Program-made: the position numbers and the translations under genes | Assembly: GCA_032622095.1 (NCBI GenBank) | Contig: CP136069.1 | Location: 33,764,194 to 33,828,193 of the forward strand | DNA length: 64,000 bases | Reading direction: 5' to 3' | Source: Siphonodentalium dalli | Taxonomy: Eukaryota; Mollusca; Scaphopoda; Gadilida; Siphonodentaliidae | Part shown: positions 60,560-64,000 of the stretch, one piece after another | Position numbering within the stretch: the stretch's first letter is position 1 | Layout of the letters: each line of letters opens with the position of its first letter | The notes under the pieces: model-generated | The model's input: the letters and a program-made list of their open reading frames with translations, nothing else | Databases searched by the model: none | What the model was told of the DNA's origin: nothing

Positions 60560-61223
60560 TCTCATATATATTTTGAAGACCTCTGTCTGTTTGTCTGTAT
60601 GTCTGTCTGTATGTTTGTCATTTATACAAATCTACGATTCTCGACCGATCGGGACCAAACTTGGTACGTGTGTGTAGTTTGACCAGGCGGTGGACGTTGT
60701 CGTATTGGCGAGGCCGTGCGGCGCCCTCTTCGCATATGCGCAGACGAGATCTCGGAAACGGGTGGAGCTATCGACTTGAAATTTGCTATGTGAATGTATC
60801 TTGCCCCGGATACGAATTTTATCGGGTCGCCGAACCCGTGCGACGCCAGCTTCGCGCATGCGCAGACGAGATCTCGGAAACGGGTGGAGCTATCGACTTG
60901 AAATTTGGTATGTGAATGTATCTTGCCCCGGATACGAATTTTATCGGGTCGCCGAGCCCGTGCGACGCCAGATTCGCGCACGCGCAGACGAGATCTCGGA
61001 AACGGGTGGAGCTATCGACTTGAAATTTGGTATGTGAATGTATCTTGCCCCGAATACGAATTTTATCGGGTCGCCGAGCCCGTGCGACGACAGCTTCGCG
61101 CATGCGCAGACCAGATCTCGGAAACGGGTAGAGCTATCGACTTGAAATCGTCGGGCTGGGTAGAGCTATCGACTTGAAATTTGGTTTTTGAATAGCCCGG
61201 ACAACGTCGGGCTCATCGGCTAG
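60560..61223 (+). mobile_element. Helitron E (second family), 664 bp
   Basis: Begins TCTCATATATATTTTGAAGA after an A; ends with hairpin AGCCCG-GACAACGT-CGGGCT, spacer CATCGG and CTAG at 61223. The inside holds a 122-bp tandem repeat. No coding. Confidence 0.82.
60703..61190. repeat. 122-bp tandem repeat inside Helitron E
   Basis: GAGATCTCGGAAACGGGT recurs at 60746, 60868, 60990 and (as CAGATC...) 61111. Each unit also holds ATGTATCTTGCCCCGGATAC and GCGCATGCGCAGACG. Because 122 is not a multiple of 3, frames rotate between copies, so the open frames here are not coding. Confidence 0.95.
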
Positions 61224-61550
61224 TCTATTATATATTTTGGAACTTCTGTCTGTATGCATGTTTGTGTATGTCTCTTACAGACTCGAAAACTGATCGACTC
61301 AAATTTGGTATGTAGGCCTACTTTGATCCGGGGAACAACATGGGCGGGTCCAATATCACTTGCGACCGTGTACTTGCCTTGTCCTCGCTCATATACGCTC
61401 ATATAGACATGTTTCTGTACCTCGACCGATCCGACTCAAATTTCGTATGTAGGCCAACATTTTGGATGACTCTTCCATTGTGTCTAATCACCGTCCAATC
61501 CACATGTGCATATCATATGATGCGGAAATAGAATCGTCACCGACAAGTGT
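61224..61550 (+). mobile_element. Helitron F, 5' part only
   Basis: Begins TCTATTATATATTTTGGAAC directly after the CTAG of Helitron E and shares the CTGTCTGTATG and CTCAAATTTGGTATGTAGG type of sequence. No 3' hairpin plus CTAG found; the end coordinate is approximate. Confidence 0.6.
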
Positions 61551-62793
61551 AAACCCAGCCCGGCCGAAATGGAAAAGGCTCTCTTCAAAAGAGGATATTG
61601 GGCTTTATGAAGCACACATTTTCGATGCTTTACCGACATAATTATGCAATTAAAAATTCTCGAGATTAAGACAAATTTTACGACGATGTTACACTCAGCC
61701 TAAATGAGTCCTCATAACTGTTTGTATCCCCGAAGAAATTTAATCGTCATCTGAAGCCCTTTTGGGACGAACATTTGAAAGCACTGCACAAAACAATGAC
61801 CTCGTATCGGCGTGTATCATAGAATGGGTGGCATAAGAGCAATACAGACACGGAGATATATACAACATGTTTGTGTCACTGTCGTGTCGGTCATCAGCTA
61901 TTTTAATCTATCCATAAAATTATGTTGGATATTTACAGTAATATAATTATTATAATTATTATTGAGCAGTGCCATATAGTCTGTATATATATTAGCTCCA
62001 AAGGCGTTCTGTCATAATTATGAATTTCTGGACTGTTTTAAATATAAAATTATTTTCCCTCAGACTATATGAAATCGTGCCTTTCAATGCGCTCTCAATT
62101 GTTGTTCTTTCCAAATTTCCAGAGAAACATTCGTTTCTTTGTCTACTGTATATTGGTAGTGGAATACATGTAAGAAATGGCTTGCTGTTTCATCCCTTCC
62201 ACACTCACAATGAGGACTTTCTCTGAGATGATTTTCACACAGGTCTTTATTAAGAAAACTACAACCAAGTCGCAATCTGCAGTGATGTATCTGCGCTGGG
62301 CGTGAATAATAGTAGTAGTGATATAAGGTTTCCTGTGATTATTATCCGTTCTTTATATTGCTGACTTAAGGTCACACAATGTTTCACACTTCCGCATGTT
62401 ATCTGTGAGTCTGTTCCACATCTCGACGGCTGAAGGAAGAAAGGACTTTTCGTATGACGCAGTATCTCGAGAGGGGTTAGTTAGGTGATGCTTTCTCTGT
62501 GGACATCGGTGCATATTCTCTATTGATCTCGGAACTAAGGTATATAGATATGAGGGTGTCATTTTATAGAACATTTTATAGAATTGGCATAATTTGGAGA
62601 TTTTCCGACGTTCAGACAATTTTTCCCATCCAGTTTCCTTTATCCCTTTACCCAACAAAACGGCCAAAAACGGCCAAATAAAGCTGCAACAGCCTAAAAT
62701 ATCTTCGGTCTGTCTCAATAAAACCATACAAATATGGATATCATTTGAACCGGCTCATTGACCACATTGTGATGGTTACAGTTATGCCCTGTG

Positions 62794-62860
62794 CCAATGC
62801 ATTCTCGTATATATGCGAGTCGACCATAGGTCGCCTCGCTTATATAAGAGAATGCATTGG
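62794..62860. repeat. 67-bp quasi-palindrome 1
   Basis: Imperfect: CCAATGCATTCTC... to ...GAGAATGCATTGG with centre GACCATAGGTC. Confidence 0.9.
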
Positions 62861-62928
62861 CCTAAAAAAAACTTTTTACCATTTTTTCTTACATTCTTTA
62901 ACAATTTTATAATTTTTAATGTGTTAAG

Positions 62929-62995
62929 CCAATGCATTCTCTTATATATGCGAGGCGACCTATGGTCGACTCGCATATATAAGAGAATGCATTGG
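62929..62995. repeat. 67-bp near-perfect palindrome 2
   Basis: Arms of about 32 bp (CCAATGCATTCTCTTATATA to TATATAAGAGAATGCATTGG) around GACCTATGGTC; nearly fully self-complementary. Confidence 0.93.
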
Positions 62996-63148
62996 CACAG
63001 GGCCGTTCTGTTGGGTAAAAGGTTATGAGGTTTTCATTACTACAGCTTTTTGTTGTTCCAGTTACTATTCTCGCAGCCTCGCGTTGCACTTTTTCGAGCA
63101 GGTCGCTTTCGCCATTAGTACAGGTGTCCCAGGCAGGAGAAGCATAAT

Positions 63149-64000
63149 CTAAAATAGGACGTAATTAATGTGAACAAAATTAATTCTTTCGAGGGTTCGC
63201 CTGTCTAGGACAAATTTGTTCTTTGCAAGCAAAGCCACTTTTTTGGCTGCTCTCTTTTGAATTTCAATTACATGATGGTTCCAGTTACCTTTGTTGTTAA
63301 ATGTCACTCCTAGATAATTAGACACAGTTTCTATTATTTCATCGCCCATTATTAAAGGTTTGTGTATAGGTTTGTTATCTTTTCGCGATATCATAGACTT
63401 TGTTTTAGGGGCACTAAATTTGACATTCCACTGTTTGGACCACCTCACATTTTTTTCTAAATGTGAATTCATGACATCAGCCGCCAAATCTAGATCATCT
63501 ATTAATAGATAAATTAACGTGTCGTCGGCGAAGAGCTTTATATCATACATTCAGGTGATTCACTATATCGTTTATGTAAACTAGGAATAAAAGAGGGCCT
63601 ATAGTATTGACCCTTGGGGACATCTGCCAAGACGGGATTCCATGACGATTGCACCCCTTCCATGCGTACCCTTTGCCTCCTCTCGCTCAAAATATTCCCC
63701 ACTACACCACATTTTTCTAATTTAAAAATCAATCCTTTATGTCAAACCTTGTCGAAAGCTTTACTAATATAACACAATATGCATTTGATTTCCTTTCCTT
63801 CTTCTAGATTTGAAATTAATTACTGGTATATCTCAGTTAATTGGTATACGGTGGAATCTTTTGGAGTGAATCCGGATTGTAAATTAGTAAGGAGGTTATT
63901 GTCCCTTAGGTGTGAGGAGAGACTTTTATAGATACATACTAGTATCTCAAAGACTTTAGTAATACAACTGAGAAGTGTGACTGGACGATAGTTACTCGGG
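63149..64000 (-). pseudogene. LINE 3 reverse transcriptase, partial
   Basis: From the right edge: PSNYRPVTLLSCITKVFEIL, QSGFTPKDSTVYQLTEIYQ, ISKAFDKV; then ILSERRQRVRMEGVQSSWNP (63732-63538); then KLFADDTLIYLL with the catalytic FADD box (63550-63149). Stops and frameshifts are scattered through it. Confidence 0.88.

Larger units (their letters stand above)
62640..63026. mobile_element. MITE inserted in LINE 3 (379 bp) with 4-bp duplication
   Basis: Target duplication TTAT at 62640-62643 and 63023-63026, a variant of TTAA. Terminal repeats CCCTTTACCCAACAAAACGG and CCGTTCTGTTGGGTAAAAGG. The interior holds two 67-bp quasi-palindromes in a row with the CCAATGCATTCTC arms also seen in the MITEs at 497, 6455 and 43818. 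Confidence 0.9.
61992..63148 (-). pseudogene. LINE 3 thumb and C-terminal region, split by a MITE
   Basis: LRPILDYASPAWDTCTNGES and VQREAARIVTGTTKSCSNEN lie right of the MITE; KETGWEKLSERRKISKLCQF and KSFLPSAVEMWNRL lie left of it. The C-terminus has RLGCSFLNKDLC and CECGRDETASHFLH and ends IIMTERLWS-stop at 61992. Removing the MITE and one copy of its 4-bp duplication restores the frame across the insertion (N-L-I-K-E-T-G-W-E). Confidence 0.85.
61935..64000 (-). mobile_element. Non-LTR retrotransposon (LINE 3), broken, open at right edge
   Basis: Minus strand; begins beyond 64000 and ends near 61935, interrupted by the MITE at 62640-63026. RT motifs, thumb and C-terminal region are recognisable in several frames. 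Different family from LINE 1 and LINE 2: it has the 'GWE.L..RRK..KL..FYK' segment and a C-terminal R-L-G-C...C-x-C-G...H-F-L motif. Confidence 0.88.

Noticed and set aside
60622-61177. Several repetitive frames on both strands with an identical 41-residue period shifted between frames.
   Set aside because: Products of a 122-bp tandem repeat in a Helitron; the period is not a multiple of three.

Overview
The window is animal genomic DNA: AT-rich, intron-rich, crowded with transposable elements and with no prokaryotic-type gene packing. Short conserved exons are separated by introns of 0.7 to 11 kb that are full of Helitrons, non-LTR retrotransposons, hAT and TTAA-type MITEs, foldback elements and satellites. 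The repeat types resemble what I know from marine invertebrates (molluscs and other lophotrochozoans, amphioxus), but the species cannot be named from the sequence.

One host gene explains all the exons I can support. It is an ionotropic glutamate receptor (iGluR) on the minus strand, running from a signal-peptide exon at 59427 down to the M1/pore exon at 944-1265 and leaving the window at the left edge. Ten exons (59256-59427, 47879-48025, 39194-39607, 29068-29261, 26607-26783 or its duplicate 22868-23044, 17011-17124, 14608-14802, 6277-6371, 5509-5599, 944-1265) have consensus splice sites and matching phases at every junction. They give about 640 codons: amino-terminal domain, ligand-binding lobe S1, M1 and pore loop. 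S2, M3 and M4 must lie beyond position 1. One amino-terminal segment appears to be missing between exons 2 and 3; a candidate lies at 44748-44843, but its phases do not fit.

The most notable feature is a recent tandem duplication (unit 1 about 20862-24373, unit 2 about 24375-29187) inside this gene. It doubled exon 5 in frame (phase 0/0, 177 nt each) and left a beheaded copy of exon 4 fused to Helitron sequence. The left breakpoint lies in a Helitron and the right one inside exon 4. Unit 2 carries a 988-bp hAT element with an 8-bp target duplication, and unit 1 keeps the intact empty site.

Mobile DNA by region. TTAA-type MITEs sit at 497-922 (16 nt from the exon 10 donor), 6455-6703, 22048-22513, 25581-26057, 43818-43991, 57994-58645 and 62640-63026. 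Broken LINEs lie at 8.06-12.1 kb (minus), 42.3-42.85 kb (minus fragment), 51.7-55.17 kb (plus) and 61.93-64.0 kb (minus, open at the right edge). Head-to-tail Helitrons occupy 17258-21132 (three copies, the last with a nested hAT) and 60560 onward (a second family). Satellites are at 12.78-13.35, 33.4-34.55, 48.3, 55.56-55.92, 59.98-60.17 and 60.7-61.2 kb. Intron 3 holds two diverged cassettes, each a palindromic TGCGCATGCGCA followed by two CArG boxes at identical 15-bp spacing.
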